Made by a program: the position numbers and the translations under genes. Source: Cryoendolithus antarcticus (Eukaryota > Ascomycota > Dothideomycetes > Cladosporiales > Cladosporiaceae). From it: 64,000 nucleotides of DNA. The notes below the pieces were generated by a model. It was not told the origin of the DNA. It saw only the letters and a list, made by a program, of their open reading frames with translations, and searched no databases. Where the stretch lies: contig NAJO01000018.1 of the NCBI GenBank assembly GCA_002077065.1, positions 310,001-374,000 on the forward strand, written 5' to 3'. Of the stretch, positions 10,129 through 21,829 are shown in pieces (position 1 is the first letter of the stretch; the number at the start of each line of letters is the position of its first letter).

Positions 10129-12297
10129 ATGTCAAACTCCTACAATTACGACGACCAAGCACAATTCTACCCATTCTTCATCCTCACCTTGACCTCGATC
10201 ATAACTCTCCCGCTCACATACACAATTCTCAGCAAACCCTCAGACGCTGCAGCAGCCAGCAAAGTCCCGCGCATAGACTCATCTTTCATCCCGCAAGATG
10301 CTGAGATCATCGACGCCCAGCGCGCGAAGCAGAAGCGGAAAGAGCTGCGGCTCAAGCGCATGCTTATTGCGGCGACAGGATGGGCTATCATGCTTTACAT
10401 GGTCTACCTCATGGTTGTGACTGCCCGTCATGCGCCGAAGATCTGGAATCCGTACGACATCCTGGACATTGGCATGAGCGCGAGTGAGAAGCAGATCAAT
10501 TCGAGATACCGCAAGCTGTCTGTGACCATGCACCCGGACAAACGTTCGCCGGACCCAGCAAAGAACGAGACCCTGGAAGAGATTAATGACCATTGGGTCG
10601 AGATCGTCAAGGCGTACAAGGCGCTCACTGATGAGGAGGTGCGGAAGAACTACATTGAGTTCGGGAACCCGGATGGGAAGCAGAGTACCAGTTTTGGCAT
10701 TGCTTTGCCGGAGTGGCTTGTTGCTAATGCCAGCGGGCCGTATGTGCTGCTGTTCTACTTTCTGCTGCTCGGACCTGGCCTGATCTTGTTGGTGGGGAAG
10801 TGGTGGTATGGGATGCAGAAGTTCACTAGGGAGAAGATCTTGGTCACGAGTGCGGGCAATATGTTCAGGGAGCACAAGGAGAAAATGGATGGAGGGGATG
10901 TTGTGAACGCTATCAGTAGTGCTGCTGAGTATCAAGAGATATTGGCTGGCGGGAAGGCGGATGCTGGATTGGGGAAGTTGGAGGGAAAGGTGTTGGGCGA
11001 GGAGGATGTCGGCATGCTGGCCAAGGACAGGAGACAGTTGGAGGAGCAAGAAGATGCTGTTCGTCGCAAGACTCTCGCATTGGTTTGGGCTTACCTTTCG
11101 CGTGTGGATCTTGGTGACAAGACACTGGAGGCTGAGAAGTATGAGGTTGCGCCGACTGCACTACGCATGACTGAGGCCTTCACCTCAATCAGCATCGCCC
11201 ATATGACGACACCCACGGTACTGGCATCTTTCCACTTAGCACAATCACTCTCACAGGCAATCCCAACTGCACCTCGACGCATGCCGCTGCTGCAGCTCCC
11301 TCACTTCACAGCCGCCAATATCAAGACCGTCGAGGAGACGACGTCGACGCCGTCGAAAGAGCACCTCACGATTCAAGCTTTCATGTCACTACCTCCTGAG
11401 CAACGCCGCGCCCTCGCCACAGCTGCAGGACTGACCAGCACTCATCTCTCCACCGCCGAACGATTGGCGCGCCAGCTACCTCTCCTTCGCATCGAGAAGA
11501 CTTTCTTCAAAGTCCAAGGCGAACGCTACATCATCCCCTCCTCCCTAGTCCAGTTCGTCGTCAAGGCTCGAGTGATCCCTCCCGGCACACCGAAAGCTGA
11601 CATCCCTGCACTGAAGGACTCAGATCTCATGGATCCGGACCCAGCAGAGGGCGACCTGAAAGCACAGAAAGAGGAAATCGAGCAACACGCGCTCCCTCTC
11701 GTGCATGCACCATACCTGCCGCGCGATAAGAGCCCGAAATGGCACGTCTTCCTCGCCGACACGCGGCAGAATCGCGTGGCTGTGCCGCCATTTACGTTCT
11801 CCACCTTCGATAAAAAGGCTTTCGAGGATGATGGCAAGGGTGGCGTCAAGCCGACCTTTGAGGTTGTGACGCTGAAGATGCAGTTCCAGGCTCCGCCGCA
11901 GCAGGGCGAGTATAAGTTCCAAATGCATTTGATCTGCGATAGCTATGTGGGCTTTGATGAGCAGAGAGAGGTCGTGTTGAACGTGGAGGATGCGTCGAGA
12001 GCGGAGGAGGTGGATGATGATGATTATATCTCAGAGCCGGATGAGGGTGAGTCTACAAATCCATTCACACATCAGATCCAGTGCGGCAAGCTGACAAACG
12101 CACTAGATACCATTGCTGGCCAGATGGCTGCGCTGAAGGGCCAGCCAACATCCGACGGCGCAACACAACCTCCTCCCAGGCGGCCGAGGAGGCAGGTCAA
12201 GCCTGCGGACGAAGAGAGCGATTACGAGAGTGGTACGGACGAGGACGTGGACAGCGACAGTGAGACTGATACGGACACTGATAGCGACGGCGAGTGA
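10129..12297 (+). CDS. SEC63: Sec63, ER protein-translocation subunit
   Basis: An ER membrane J-protein that recruits the lumenal Hsp70 Kar2/BiP to the Sec61 channel for post-translational and co-translational import. A single exon encodes 722 aa. Predicted membrane segments lie at about residues 14-34, 78-97 and 204-226. The J-domain sits between the second and third (YDILDIGMSASEKQINSRYRKL), with the Hsp70-activating HPD at residues 135-137, facing the lumen as the family requires. The remainder matches the cytosolic Brl/Sec63 region. The C-terminus is strongly acidic (long Asp/Glu runs), a known feature used in fungi to bind Sec62. The N-terminal YDDQAQFYPFFILTL is characteristic of fungal Sec63 and fixes the start. 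Nothing is missing. Confidence 0.95.
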   Translation: MSNSYNYDDQAQFYPFFILTLTSIITLPLTYTILSKPSDAAAASKVPRIDSSFIPQDAEIIDAQRAKQKRKELRLKRMLIAATGWAIMLYMVYLMVVTARHAPKIWNPYDILDIGMSASEKQINSRYRKLSVTMHPDKRSPDPAKNETLEEINDHWVEIVKAYKALTDEEVRKNYIEFGNPDGKQSTSFGIALPEWLVANASGPYVLLFYFLLLGPGLILLVGKWWYGMQKFTREKILVTSAGNMFREHKEKMDGGDVVNAISSAAEYQEILAGGKADAGLGKLEGKVLGEEDVGMLAKDRRQLEEQEDAVRRKTLALVWAYLSRVDLGDKTLEAEKYEVAPTALRMTEAFTSISIAHMTTPTVLASFHLAQSLSQAIPTAPRRMPLLQLPHFTAANIKTVEETTSTPSKEHLTIQAFMSLPPEQRRALATAAGLTSTHLSTAERLARQLPLLRIEKTFFKVQGERYIIPSSLVQFVVKARVIPPGTPKADIPALKDSDLMDPDPAEGDLKAQKEEIEQHALPLVHAPYLPRDKSPKWHVFLADTRQNRVAVPPFTFSTFDKKAFEDDGKGGVKPTFEVVTLKMQFQAPPQQGEYKFQMHLICDSYVGFDEQREVVLNVEDASRAEEVDDDDYISEPDEGESTNPFTHQIQCGKLTNALDTIAGQMAALKGQPTSDGATQPPPRRPRRQVKPADEESDYESGTDEDVDSDSETDTDTDSDGE

Positions 12298-13237
12298 AGT
12301 CCAGCACAAGAGCATGTTGCTGATGTGGTGTAGTGCGATCACAGACCGCCCGCCAAATGATAGATGCCCGACTGTGCGGTCATCGATCGCGGCTCCGGCA
12401 GAGTTTGCATGGCGTGGTGACTGTTTGGGCTTTCGGGAAGTAAGGGCATCGCGTTTGGAGCGCGTTAGCGGGAAAAGGGTCTATCGCTACCGAAATAGGA
12501 GATTCCGGTTTCGCAAGGACCTTTAGTCGGAGGCATCGTGTAGTTGAATGCGTCCGCGGAAGACGGCGCAGGGTACGATCACTTGGTATGGTGGCGATTG
12601 GAGTGAGAAAGATGGCAGAAATACATTGGTAGTCACCATGAGCGTTCGGAAGCACTTTACAGTCGATCCTTCCAGACTACTCACAACACCTTACCCTTTT
12701 CTGATCCTGTCTTATGCCAAAATGCCCTCCTCCGTCACTGCTTTCTGGCCCACCGCCCGAACTTCCAACACTCATGTTTCCACTCGCCTGACTCTATCTT
12801 GTAAGCCTTTCGCTCCCCAGCAGATAGTCCGTGTTGGAGTACGCAGATAATTTACGACAGGTTACTAACGATCGCATTGAAAGCTAGTGGGTCGCATTGC
12901 AGTTGCGATTCAATTCTATCAATTTACTCATCCCATGCCGTTTCCTGGCTTTCCCTTCGTCAATACGTCCGGCCTGTAAAGCATTCCTGATCACTCATGC
13001 CATGCTATCCAGCCTTGCCCATGCCTTGTGAGTCTGTTCCTTAGGTATCAAATTCCCTCCCATGCTCATGCCACATATGTTCCAGACTCCTTCAGTCCTC
13101 CAAACAGTCCAAAGATCTTTCGCAGTCAATGGCGTAATGTGCGGTGATTGTTGATGTATGTCAAGGATAACGCTGCAGTGGTATGCATACTCATTTGCTG
13201 ACAACGTAACACCATTCATCTCTCCACTCCGATACGC
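12298..13237. other. Convergent intergenic region, nothing recognised
   Basis: A 940-bp region between the SEC63 and glucanase stops. Short frames only and no motif. Confidence 0.5.
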
Positions 13238-15634
13238 TCAGTGGTTGGTGAAGTAGTAAGCGATGGTCGCGCAGAAGTTGCTGCGGTGGTCGATGTCCTT
13301 CACGATACCCACATCGTCATCGACGATCATGTTGACTGCCGCTTTGGTGCTGACAGCGTACATATCAACTTGGCTGTTCTGAATATGAATCATGTTCTCC
13401 TGGCAGTTTTGCTCGGGTGTGCATGTCTGCTCGTAGTTGTTGAAGAAGCTGTACAGTCCAGTGGAGTAGAGCAGGATCTCCTGCGAGTTCCAGACGCGCA
13501 GACCCCAGGCATCCTTGCAGGTCGGGTCCGAGGAGCCACTGCACACAGTGAACGTTGGGTCATCGTAGGCAGAGTTGAAAGAGAATGGGTTTGGGGCACT
13601 GGGAATGGGCTGGAAGTAGGGCGTCTCGGATTGCATGAAGCCAGAGAAGATGGCCCGGGCGTCCTTGAACTGGTAGTTGTAGAGGATCGAATGCTCCGAG
13701 GCAGTACCCCACATCCAGGTAGGGCCTTGAGACTCGATGAGTACACCACGGCCGCTGTATATGGAGATCTGGGTTGGCGAAGAGAGGTCCAAGTCGTGAT
13801 CGGCGACCCAGAACCAGGTATTCTCGAGGTATATGCCAGCAGCACCGGATGGAGCGTAGAACATCAGAAAGACACCTGTGCAGGCTGGGTTGGGGCTGCC
13901 TTGTTGCAAGGTAGTGCAGACATCGGATTGAAGCTTAGTGCCGTAGGAGCCGCCGATGCGGACGTGAGAGTCCCACATGCCGGAGGCGCCTTGAGCGGAC
14001 TGCAGATTCCACTGCACCATGATCGCGCCGGGGTTCGGGCCGGTGCTTTCGAAGATGAGATCCTGGATCTCGACTGCGCCGCCGGTGTCGCCCACCTCAC
14101 CAATCTGGAAGACAGGCTTCGGGTTGTTGACATCGGTGAAGCCGGATGCGACGATCATGGACCAGATCTCGCCAACGATCTTGATCGTCTTGGGCACGTG
14201 AATTGTGTCCTTCACGATGTAGGCGCCGTGATCGATGTAAGCGATCTGATCACTACCGACACTCTTGAGGAAGGTGTTCAAGCAGGCGGTGTCGTCGGTC
14301 TGTCCGTCACCCTTGCAGCCAGCTGCCTTAGCGGACTTGAAGGCCGACGCTGGGTAGCTGGCGTATTGCGGCTTGGAGCGGCCGAAGATCTTGCCATTGG
14401 AGTCAAGTAGGGAGGCCGCTTTAGTGGGAGGCGTGATGGGCCCACTCTTGCGCTGGACTTGGAGGCTTCGCTGTGTCGGGTAGTCGACAGCGTACCCATC
14501 ACCGGCAGCCCAAGCTCCGATCTTGGCATTGCCAGCAAGTAGAGTGTTACCGCCCGTACCAGTGGTGTGCAAGACTGCGACTGGGACGTTGTCGCTCATG
14601 TCAACATTGTCGACAATGAGATTGCCACCAGATGCAGGCACGATAGTCTGCGCCCAAGCTGTGCTGATACCGACAGGGCAGTTGTTGATGGTGCTGTCAG
14701 AGAGGACCACAGAGCCAACAGTCAAATTGGTGGGACTATTGGCCATGTCAAGGCCGACAGAGCCACAGCCGTTGATCGTGATATCACTGAGTGTCCAGCC
14801 CCAGTTCCAGTTCATGAAGATCGCTGTACCGCAGTCATTGAAGGTCAGGTTGCGCGATGTGAACTGCTGGCTACCCAGGAAGGCACCATAGTTGCCGCCA
14901 TTGAATACCAGATCACTGAAGAAGCCGCCACTGCCGTTGTCCATGAAGATGCCTGACTGCTTGTTGGATGGCGATGCTGGCTTCATGTCGAAGACAATGT
15001 TCTGGAGGGAAGTAGCTTGTGCGACTTGCCAGTGGATACCAGCGCCGGCGCTCTCGGGCATTTCCAGCAGGCTGATGTGGAAGTTGCGGACTTGACGGAA
15101 GAAGTTGTTCTGGTTGGTCCAGAAGCTGGTACCATTATTGGAGTATGGATCAGCGTCAAGGACGGCCATGCCTTTGAATGACGGATCGGCGACGATGGTC
15201 GGGAGGTCATTGGCGTTGCCGATGAGCTGGGTGTAGTAGTACATCACAATCGGCGACGACACACGATATGTGCCGGCTGGGAAGTAGACGATGGCCGACG
15301 TGGTGGTTGAAGAGTCGCAGTAAGGGTCGTTGCCACATCTGGCGTTACCCTTGCTGCTGCTGATAGCTTCGTTGATGGCATTAGTGTCGTCGGTAGTGCC
15401 ATCTCCCCTCGCGCCAAAGTCTTTGACGTTGCGGTAGATGTTATAGCTGCCGCTGTTGCCCCAGGTGGATCCTTGACGGGTGATCGACTCTATCCAGAAC
15501 GAGTCGCCGCTCTGGCGAGTGTCCAGGTTCCGGGAGACCATGGAAGTGGGTGCAGCAACGACATGTTGCGGCAGTGAGGTGATGATGGCGCTCAGCGCCG
15601 CAGAGAGCGAGCAGACAGTCCGGAGGAAAGTCAT
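13238..15634 (-). CDS. Secreted glycoside hydrolase family 55 beta-1,3-glucanase
   Basis: GH55 enzymes cleave beta-1,3-glucan, the main fungal wall glucan, mostly from chain ends. A single exon encodes 798 aa, typical for the family. An N-terminal signal peptide of about 27 residues is clear (FLRTVCSLSAALSAIITSLP, then AVAAP-like cleavage). Two right-handed beta-helix halves follow, each opening with a pectate-lyase-3-like motif: VKDFGARGDGTTDDTNAINE near residue 70 and AAGCKGDGQTDDTACLNTFL near 440. Long runs of N- and G-rich beta-helix coils contain several N-x-S/T sites. Likely roles are wall remodelling, glucan reuse or attack on other fungi. An antisense frame of 389 codons lies opposite (13241-14410) and is most likely a codon-bias shadow. 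Confidence 0.93.
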   Translation of the reverse strand: MTFLRTVCSLSAALSAIITSLPQHVVAAPTSMVSRNLDTRQSGDSFWIESITRQGSTWGNSGSYNIYRNVKDFGARGDGTTDDTNAINEAISSSKGNARCGNDPYCDSSTTTSAIVYFPAGTYRVSSPIVMYYYTQLIGNANDLPTIVADPSFKGMAVLDADPYSNNGTSFWTNQNNFFRQVRNFHISLLEMPESAGAGIHWQVAQATSLQNIVFDMKPASPSNKQSGIFMDNGSGGFFSDLVFNGGNYGAFLGSQQFTSRNLTFNDCGTAIFMNWNWGWTLSDITINGCGSVGLDMANSPTNLTVGSVVLSDSTINNCPVGISTAWAQTIVPASGGNLIVDNVDMSDNVPVAVLHTTGTGGNTLLAGNAKIGAWAAGDGYAVDYPTQRSLQVQRKSGPITPPTKAASLLDSNGKIFGRSKPQYASYPASAFKSAKAAGCKGDGQTDDTACLNTFLKSVGSDQIAYIDHGAYIVKDTIHVPKTIKIVGEIWSMIVASGFTDVNNPKPVFQIGEVGDTGGAVEIQDLIFESTGPNPGAIMVQWNLQSAQGASGMWDSHVRIGGSYGTKLQSDVCTTLQQGSPNPACTGVFLMFYAPSGAAGIYLENTWFWVADHDLDLSSPTQISIYSGRGVLIESQGPTWMWGTASEHSILYNYQFKDARAIFSGFMQSETPYFQPIPSAPNPFSFNSAYDDPTFTVCSGSSDPTCKDAWGLRVWNSQEILLYSTGLYSFFNNYEQTCTPEQNCQENMIHIQNSQVDMYAVSTKAAVNMIVDDDVGIVKDIDHRSNFCATIAYYFTNH

Positions 15635-17525
15635 GATGATGGTTGCCTTTTGTTTTGGTGTTGTTGTTTCTGTGGAAGAGGTCGCTCAAGAGATCGTGGT
15701 CTAGCGTCCGGCGCTATTGAGTTGTCTTAGTAAAGATCGTGTGCAGCAGCAAAAGTGAATCGAAAAGTGTCGCGGTTGACAATAGAAGTAGGTGCAGTGA
15801 TTGTCGCCAGGAAAGTCGGGGTCAAGAATAGAAGCAAGATTTGTGGTGAAGGGGAAGTCGCGAGGGTGTACTGCGTGTGACTGCCGGTCTTGTCGAATAT
15901 GCAGCGCGTGAGCTATGTATGGTAAAGAATGACGTTCTCGCGTTCAAGGCGCGAATAATGCTATTGTATGAAGAGCTGCTGCCGAATAATGAAAGGCGAC
16001 AAAGAACACTGGCGACAAGTGACTGTGAAGGACAGCGTGATCACCCGGGCAGGTGAATGGTGGTGCATGTGCCTGTGTTATGAAGACACGTGAGGGGTGA
16101 AGTAGAGTGAAGATGCGTACCAGCTAATCTGTTTCGTGAAACCTGTGAGTAACCAATAGTTGCGTCGTTCCTGCCTTTCTTGCGTTTCAAAGTCCCATGC
16201 CCTCGGTGTGCTGTTGCATGCAGGTAACCCTTCCGTGCCTTGCATGGCCAGTAAACCCTGGCCGACACACTCTTATATGCCTGGCCAGACACTCCACCTA
16301 CCTACCTTCACTCCCTTTCATCTCCATGATGTATGAGCGCCTCCCTGCCACGTTTGCTGTGAAGGGTAGTCATCTCTCATGATCTAGTGAGCAATCGTCG
16401 CTCCACCTCACCATCTCACCTCTGCTATCTGAGGCGCACGCGCCCACATCGTACCTCAGCAGACGCACCAACGCTACTAGTAGAGAGACATCGACGAACG
16501 GTCGTCCGAAGCCCAGCCATGATCGCACATGCCACTACGAGTGCAACACCACTCTTTGTCCAAGGCTCGATTGGTGTGTACGCGCTTGTCGGTCCAACGC
16601 GATGTCACGGTGAAACTCGGACCCGCGCCCAAATAGCATAGGAGCGCCGAGGTGCTTCAAGGACTGATGAGATGATGTTGCAAACGCAGCCCCGCCGCTT
16701 GCAGCGCCAGCCCTTTGTCCTGCAGGGGACGGCGGCAACGCCACAAGCGACGGGAAGGAGTGTTTGGCTGTCGCAAGTCGGCAGTTTGATGTGAAACGTG
16801 TAAAGTTGCAGCGGTCTTTGACCGCGCGATATGATCACGCTGCAGTATGTTGGCTGACCACCGTCACTGGACACGACATTGGTGATCACCATCTCTCGTC
16901 GCATGGTACCGCGCGAGCACTCAAGATCTTGGTTGGATCATCAAAGCACCATAGTGGATCATCAGGTCTGTGCGGATGATGTGCCGGTCGGGTTCCCCGA
17001 GCCCAACTCCGATTTCCAGCCTTTCGAAGTATTGATATCAACGTCTATTCCGACCAACCTCGTGAAGGGAATTGCAAGACCTCGATTGGGCATGTACAGA
17101 AAGCACGCACACCAGCGTTTTCGAAGGAATCCACTTTCGACGATCATTCCAACAAGTCATAGAGATTCGGTTGAGCTAGACAAAACGTGAAGATTGTATG
17201 CTTCTCGATTGATGGCAGCATCGTTACGGCGTTTGCACCATTTGCGCCGCATAGATCATGACACAGTTGCACAACGCGATAACTTCGCTTTTCCGAAAGT
17301 CGGAGAACTGTCTTATGCCCCAATAGGCTCACTCACTACCGTGAACTCTAGCATGCCCCGCGGCGGTGAGGGACGATAATGAGGTGTTAATGCACCTCAT
17401 AGCATCATACCTCATAGCACCTTACCTCGCAAGTACGGTGGTCTGCTGCGGCTAAGCTAACACGAGCACTTTCCATATTTCAGACTTTTGGAGAAGCAGA
17501 GGTACTGCGCCCGTCGTGCAGTCAC
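15635..17525. other. Long intergenic region
   Basis: Nearly 1.9 kb without a supportable gene, upstream of the glucanase. It holds only short frames, apart from the small hairpin and direct repeat listed at 17381. Confidence 0.5.
17381..17419. repeat. Short palindrome plus 11-bp direct repeat
   Basis: GAGGTG and CACCTC face each other across a short spacer at about 17381-17398. The 11-mer ACCTCATAGCA occurs at 17394-17404 and again at 17409-17419. It lies just downstream of the aminotransferase stop, so a role in 3'-end formation is possible but unproven. Confidence 0.4.
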
Positions 17526-19068
17526 TCACCTGAAAGTGTCCATATCGGCAGACTCTCTTCCTTCCACCATGACATAATCTCCGTTCCCAATCTGCGTTTC
17601 ACTCAGCAGCTTCGCTGCCACTTTTCCGATCCTCTGTATACCCTCAATGAGCAGCTTTTCGTCCTCCCACGCAAAACAAAGTCGAATGTTCGCGGGGAAA
17701 GTCAGCTCTTGATCGCCAGGCACCTCGAACATCTCCCCAGCAGCCACAATTACATTCTCCTCGGTCTTACATATGCGCGCCAGATCGACAGCCATCAAGC
17801 CCGCGGGCAGCCCGAGCCAAACGAAGTAGCCACCTACGACGTCGCGATCCGACTGAGGTATAGTGAATCGAAGAGGCAGCAGATGGGCATTGATCGCTCG
17901 CATGATGCCAGCGTACCGCGATGCGTACGCCGGACAAAGCACGTTCTGGATATTATCCCGAAGCTGTCCTGTTTCGACAAGGTGTGTTACGTAGGTGGAC
18001 GTCAACTGTGACGGAGCGCCGCCGGATCGTGTCGTACCACTAATGATTGTGTCAGTGTCAGCTATAGGGCTGCAGAGAGGCTTGTGGGGACACATGTGCC
18101 TCCATCGTCTTTCGTACGACGCACCACAGGGCTGAGATGTGCTGCAGTGGATTTCGCAGGGCAGAGAGTACTCACGCCTGACTGACGCCAAAAGCAAACT
18201 TCTTTGTTCCTTCGACCCACCCGCAGCGGATGCCTGGCCCGGCAATCTTGCTGAAGCTACCATTCGAACATGTGTTGCCGAAGCCGTCTGCTCCATCGCG
18301 CTCTGCGCCGCCAGCCAGACTACGATCTACGTCAACCAGTCGAGGAAAATGTGTAGTTCTCAACACACCCTTTTGTGCGCTCTTCTCCGTGTCTGCAGGC
18401 CATTGCAGAAAGTCATACACGTCATCTGCCACAACGAGCGCATCGACCTTTCTCGCTAGCTTCACCAAGTCCCGTCTGCACTCCATGCCCATAGTGCGCG
18501 AGGAAGGGTTCGCAAACGAAGGGACGCAGTAGATCACATGCTTGTACACCTTTCCCCAGCTTCTCCTGGCCTTGAAATTCTGTCGCTGTTGCCCTTTACC
18601 CTCTCTCTTCTGCCACTCCACTTCGCACTTCGTCATCTCCCTCTTCAGCATCTCCAGATCCACCCCATTATCCCCCTCAGGCACGCCCTTCATACGTCCC
18701 CCAAACCCCGCATCCTCAAAGATCCGAAACGCGAGGAAGTAAGCTGGCGCTACGATCCAGATCTTTCTCGTGTATCCCGGATCCGTATACACGCTGAGAA
18801 TGTTCCCGAGATTCTGAGATGCGCCACCGGTGATACAAAGTCGCTCTGCTGGTGTTTGGCTTTCGGGTGTGTAGAAGTCAGTCAGCCAGGCAGCTATGGC
18901 GACGCGAGCAAGCTCGTAGCCGGGATCAGGACCGTAGAGCAGTGCGTCCTGGGCTATGGAAGGCGAGGACAGAGCGGCTTGGGTTGCGGAGAGGATTAGG
19001 GAGGTAGGTAGGAGGGAAGGCGCGGGCCAGCCGCGAAGGAGGTTTATGGGCTGCTTGTGAGCAGCCAT
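17526..19068 (-). CDS. PLP-dependent aminotransferase, class I/II fold
   Basis: A fold-type I transaminase resembling the yeast YER152C/2-aminoadipate transaminase group, which moves amino groups between amino acids and 2-oxoacids. Two exons (19068-18176, 18039-17526) give 468 aa. The 136-nt intron has a GTGAGT donor and restores GVSQA-GTTRSGGAPSQ, the family's substrate loop. N-terminal INLLRGWPAPSLLP is the usual opening. CVPSFANPSSRTM is the NPT-like cofactor region, VVADDVYDFLQW holds the PLP-contacting Asp and Tyr, and Lys274 in GSFSKIAGPGIRCGW is the Schiff-base lysine. The C-terminal RLCFAWEDEKLL carries the carboxylate-binding Arg. The substrate cannot be assigned with confidence. Confidence 0.9.
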
Positions 19069-20062
19069 GCCTGGATCTGGATGATAGAGATAGATGTGAA
19101 TTGACGAGAATAGGAAAGAGGAGTTATGAGACAGGATGTAGCTGTACCTGTACCATTCTTTGGCTCCACTTGCTTGTGGCTGTTGCCGCAGATCACCGCA
19201 ACATCATCATCTGGCATCACGGCCTGCGGTATGAGATTGTAGTCTTATCATCGGCGCTCTGTTCGAGCGCGCCGGCAGACAAGTGGGAAAGAGGCGGCTT
19301 CTTGAAGAGGCTTGGAAAGATGGTGTCGGTCTCGTGACCAGGAGCTCGTTTCGCCAAGCCGCCTAGCGGGCGTCGACCCTTGGACCTCACATCCACATTT
19401 TAATCGTCGGCCGGTTATGAACGGCGCATCAACGGATCGTATACACGTCAAAGTCGATGTTGCGAAGCACCAAACTCGCATCTGCCTTCGCCTACGGCTG
19501 TATTAACGATGGCGCCTCTAGAAGTGCATCAATAACGCACTGACATTGAGTTCTGCGGTGCGCGCCCTTTCTTCGCTATGATGTCTTTGCACTGGGCACC
19601 CAGTCTACCTTTCTTGTCTCCGCCCTTTGCAGAGCTTTTCAAGACGAGAATGGTAGGCTGTGTCCCCGCCGAAGTAGGTCCAGAGACTGTACCTTTTCTG
19701 ATCTACTTGGCTACAGTCCTACTGCCATCTCGCATCTGTACACTTCTTAACTGCCAGGGAGGGAACCGCTCTGCTACATTTGACGACGTTCGTTGATACA
19801 GGTTGGAGAGCGAGCTAGTGTAAGATAGCAACAGGAAGAGTTCAGCAGCCAATCTTCTGTCAAGTCTTTCGAGTACTGAGAGACCGCCTCCACACGTCCA
19901 AGTCGACTCGAAGCCTGCCGACGCGTATTTGGGAATCGATAGCGACACCTCTTGTACTGAACGCGACGTTCAGCCCTCCAGCATCTAGCCTGTAATCTCG
20001 ACCTTCTAACGCTCGCGAGCCATAGGCCTGCCATTGCGCCTTCAGCACTCCAGGACTTCGCC
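19069..20062. other. Divergent intergenic region, nothing recognised
   Basis: About 1 kb between the aminotransferase (-) and permease (+) starts. It should hold both promoters. No identifiable gene or strong repeat. Confidence 0.5.
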
Positions 20063-21829
20063 ATGGCGACTCAAGATGGACAGCACTCGCCGGGCTTCAG
20101 CTCCTTCCGAGGTGACAAGAAGGCGATCGCGCGTCTCCCTTCCAATGACTCTGCCGACTCCGATGCCCTGCGTCTCGCTGCTCTCGGGTATGACCAGTCG
20201 ATGGAAAGGAAGTTCTCGGTCTTGTCTCTACTTGGTGTAGGCTTCTCGCTTACAAACTCGTGGTTCGGCCTCAGTAGCGCGCTTGTCACCGGCATCAACT
20301 CGGGAGGCACAGCTCTTGTGATCTATGGAGTGATCTTAGTCGCTTGTGTGAGTTCCTGCGTTGCCATCAGCCTGTCTGAGCTGGCTTCTGCCATGCCCAG
20401 CGCTGGTGGCCAGTGCTATTGGGCGCATGAGTTCGCATCGAAGAAGTACAAGAACCTTGCGAGTTACTTCGTTGGCTGGTTCAGCTGGGCTGGGAGTATC
20501 TTCGTAAGCCAGATCCGGATTCAGCGTAGCAGACGACTAATCTGACATACATTGCAGACTTCTGCATCTGTAGCACTTGGTCTGGGCTTAGCTGTCGTAG
20601 GCTGTTACCAGCTAAGTCATCCCGATTAGTAGGTACACAGTGGAACTAGAATCGATCCAAGGTCAATAGCTAACAGTTCCAAGCGTGATCAACACTTACC
20701 ACGTCTTCGCTGCGTACCAGTGTATCAATGCTGTGGCAGCGATCTTCAACTGCTACGGCAAGTTCCTCCCTCGGATCGCTACGACATTCCTCTACATCTC
20801 CCTGATATCTTTCGCCACGATCCTGATCACCGCAAGTCTCTCATTCGTCATATACAAAACTTGACTAACACATCTCAGATACCTTCGGTGACTGCTGCCC
20901 ACCAACCCGCTTCCTTCGTCTTCGCAACATTCATCAACAACACTGGCTACTCGCAGAACGGTCTCGCCTTCATCGTCGGCCTGATCGGCACGAACTGGCC
21001 CTTCGCCTGCCTCGACAGCGCCACGCACTTAGCCGAAGAAGTGCCTCGCCCGGAGCGAAACATCCCCATAGCTATCTGCGGCACAGTCGCCATAGGCTTC
21101 ACTACAGCCTGGTTCTTCGCGGTGGCCATGTTCTTCAGCCTCTATGGAAGCATAGAGGACTTGACGAACACACCCACCTCGACGCCGATATTGGCGCTGT
21201 TTGCGTCTGCTCTCACTGGGCGACGAGGCCAGATCGCTGGTGCCATAGTGCTGGAGTCTATGATCTTGACGACGGGCATGGGCTGTATGATTGCGTCGCA
21301 TACATGGCAGTCCCGGCTCGTCTGGTCATTTGCGCGCGATGGCGGAGTGCCAGGCCACAAGTACCTCTCGCACATCGACCGGCAGCTGGACGTCCCACTG
21401 CGAGCGCATCTGGTTTCCTGCGGGTTGGTTGCTGTAGTCGGCTGCCTGTACCTCGGGAGCTATACGGCGTTCAATTCCATGGTCACAGCATGCATTGTCC
21501 TGCTCTACCTGTCCTACGCTGTACCAGTCGGGTGCTTGGTCTTCCACTACGGTCGCTCAAACCTCAAGCATGGCCCATTCTGGCTTGGAAAGATCGGACT
21601 TTTTGCCAACATCGTACTGCTGGCTTGGACACTTTTCACGCTGGTCATGTACAGCTTTCCGTACACCATGCCAGTCACGGCGGGGAACATGAATTACGTC
21701 AGTGTGGTGTATGCTGTTGTAACTTTCATTGTGGTCGTGGACTGGTTTGCGAGGGGACGGAAGGCTTACGGCATGAAGGAGATGGAAAGGGACGAGCGCA
21801 GGGCAAGTTTGGGGGATGTCGTACGTTGA
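20063..21829 (+). CDS. APC-superfamily permease (choline/amino-acid/GABA type)
   Basis: A plasma-membrane cation-coupled permease of the fungal choline/GABA/amino-acid group (Hnm1/Uga4-like). Four exons (20063-20503, 20558-20628, 20684-20831, 20879-21829) give 536 aa with about 12 hydrophobic segments. Motifs include the first-helix FSLTNSWFGLSSALVTGINSGG, the ELASAMPSAGGQCYWAHEFA block and GLIGTNWPFACLDSATHLAEEVPRPERNIP, the hallmark of this subfamily. Intron 2 ends at AAG because an AACAG lies too close to its CTAAC branch site. Intron 3 starts with GC (GCAAGT) and ends CTCAG, a GC-AG intron with a perfect CTAAC branch site. Substrate is uncertain: choline, GABA or amino acids all fit the family. 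Confidence 0.88.

Noticed and set aside
13241..14410. 389-codon plus-strand frame opposite the GH55 gene
   Set aside because: It lies wholly antisense to a well-supported gene, has no motif and is explained by codon bias.
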